Below, one piece after another: positions 62,918 through 64,000 of a DNA stretch of 64,000 bases (positions are counted from its first letter, which is position 1; each line of letters opens with the position of its first letter). Below the pieces are notes generated by a model. It saw only the letters and a list, made by a program, of their open reading frames with translations. It was not told the DNA's origin and ran no database searches. Location of the stretch: NCBI GenBank assembly GCA_020205615.1, contig CM035156.1, positions 17,635,128-17,699,127 of the forward strand, given 5' to 3'. The stretch comes from Panax quinquefolius. Taxonomy: Eukaryota; Streptophyta; Magnoliopsida; Apiales; Araliaceae. The translations under genes were made by a program, and so were the position numbers.

Positions 62918-63904
62918 AGGATCAAGAATACTCTCTTTATTCAGCATTCTTCTTTAAATAATATTTTTTTATTAAAATTACGTAGCCATATTTTCTTAAA
63001 AAGCATTACTATATAAGAGCTCCGTATTTTTTTACTTCACATTCTCTCTCTTCGCTTTTGCTGTTTCGATTGAGCAAATTTTCCTTTTCCAACTTTTCAT
63101 TCTATTCTGAAGAAAAGTTTCTCCAAATCTTCCATCGAGGTAGAAATCTTCAGAGTAATCGAGGCCTAAAATCTTCAGAAGAGAGAGTTCTATAATCGCA
63201 AAAGAGAGGAGAGAGAAAGGCGTGCCCTAGATTCAGAAATTCGGTTTTGGGATTTCAACTTAGAATTTCTATTGTTCAAACATCTTCAAGGTTTTAGGGA
63301 TTTCAATTTGTTATAGGTAAGAGCAGTTTCCTATTCTCCCCTAATTTTAGTTTATTATTGTAAAAAATTGAATTTTCATGAAACAGAAATCTTTTCTAGA
63401 GTACTAGTCTAGACACCCCTAAATTGGCTTCAAATAAGGTTTTTGCAAATATTACCCAGATTTTGAAACAGAGGGAGTATATTTTTATTGAGCTTTATTA
63501 TATGCCAACATTACCCACTTTTAAAATGGGCATTATCGGGACCGGAAGACTAGATTTTTTCCTTGCATTTGGAATGGAGGAAAATACTAGTTCAAGCATG
63601 TAAAGATTAAAATTTGACTAGTTTTACGTCCCAAATTTCAATTTGTTTAACTAAATTAAGAAACCTTACATATTTATGCAAAACTAGTCAAATTTTAATC
63701 TTTACACGCTTGAACTAGTATTTTAATCTTCGTCGTTTTGAAATTTCTTTTAAAATATAAGTGAGGCCGCAAGTGTCATTTTTATAAATAAAAGGAAAGC
63801 AAGTGGGACCATTCTCTTTTAAGAATCTCCAAAATGAGGTAGTTTTAATAAAAGAGTGTTATTTAAGGAGGAATGCTATTTAAGGGAAATGCTCTTGATC
63901 CTTG

Positions 63905-63908
<4 letters not shown>
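62912..63908. mobile_element. Terminal-inverted-repeat element, about 1 kb, between TA tracts
   Basis: The left end AGCAAGGATCAAGA (62914-62927) pairs perfectly with 63893-63906. Similarity continues inward for about 90-100 bp (CTTTAAATAA, TTTATTAAAA, TTCTTAAAA shared in order). TA microsatellites stand on both sides, so the target may have been TA. There is no transposase. The middle has a TATA-like TATATAAG at 63010-63017, a leader-like CTCTCTCTTCGC stretch, and GTAAGAG after GTTATAG near 63318: it looks like captured promoter and 5' UTR sequence, as in Pack-MULEs. That last point is inference. Confidence 0.6.
63582..63723. repeat. Near-perfect hairpin, 44-bp arms
   Basis: Arms 63582-63625 and 63680-63723 are complementary at 43 of 44 positions, with a 54-nt loop. 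It lies inside the 1 kb terminal-repeat element. It could be a nested MITE or a precursor of a small RNA. Confidence 0.85.

Positions 63909-63955
<47 letters not shown>
63907..63955. repeat. (CT)n(TA)n microsatellite
   Basis: CT repeats followed by TA repeats directly next to the right end of the terminal-repeat element. Confidence 0.9.
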
Positions 63956-64000
63956 GAAATGATCAATAATATTTATTTATTATGTATTCTTATAAGGCAT

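Noticed and set aside
63466..63482. ACAGAGGGAGTA, a second Stowaway-like end
   Set aside because: No partner end nearby in the right orientation.
1..64000. CRISPR arrays, operons, tRNA or rRNA genes
   Set aside because: The DNA is plant nuclear; tandem repeats seen are minisatellites, and I found no tRNA or rRNA signature.

Overview
The window is nuclear DNA of a flowering plant, most probably a eudicot. It is strongly AT-rich, its genes have introns with GT/AG borders, and it carries plant gene families (a receptor-like cytoplasmic kinase, a polcalcin, a calmodulin-like protein) embedded in transposable elements. I cannot name the species. Only three protein-coding host genes are convincing; most of the rest is mobile DNA in various states of decay.

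Layout. (1) 1-8177: two long, similar Helitron-like segments, each with a broken PIF1-type helicase tail and each ending in a small hairpin followed by CTAA; an AT-rich tandem array with a unit near 128 bp lies upstream of the second helicase. (2) 8178-11595: promoter and six-exon gene for a 522-residue receptor-like cytoplasmic kinase, plus strand. (3) 12639-12893: single-exon polcalcin gene, minus strand. (4) 13311-46809: a nest of LTR elements. The outer shell is a small non-autonomous LTR element with 584-622 bp LTRs. Its 3' LTR was split by a 28.3 kb insertion: a minus-strand Ty3/gypsy element, itself split by a plus-strand relative, itself split by another minus-strand relative. The shell also carries a solo LTR of that gypsy group with a perfect 5-bp target duplication. 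(5) 46905-50830: a large AT-rich inverted repeat with another solo gypsy LTR in its centre. (6) 52968-53142: a small MITE-like element just upstream of (7) a 153-residue calmodulin-like gene at 53357-53818. (8) 55577-60706: a solo LTR nested inside another solo LTR, interrupting a unique segment that may be a minus-strand transcribed exon. (9) 62912-63908: a roughly 1 kb inverted-repeat element flanked by TA microsatellites, holding a promoter-like stretch and a near-perfect 44-bp-arm hairpin.

The host genes do not form a pathway by position, although two of the three are EF-hand calcium sensors. The clearest story is insertion chronology: shell element, then outer gypsy, then plus-strand gypsy, then inner minus-strand gypsy, followed by LTR-LTR recombination (four solo LTRs) and deletions. 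The most unusual items are the paired Helitron 3' ends with compensatory stem changes, a sequence block conserved in eight diverged gypsy LTRs, and the hairpin inside the 1 kb terminal element. Many differences between element copies cluster at CAG/CTG-like sites, so some apparent frameshifts in the mobile elements may be sequencing error and not true decay.
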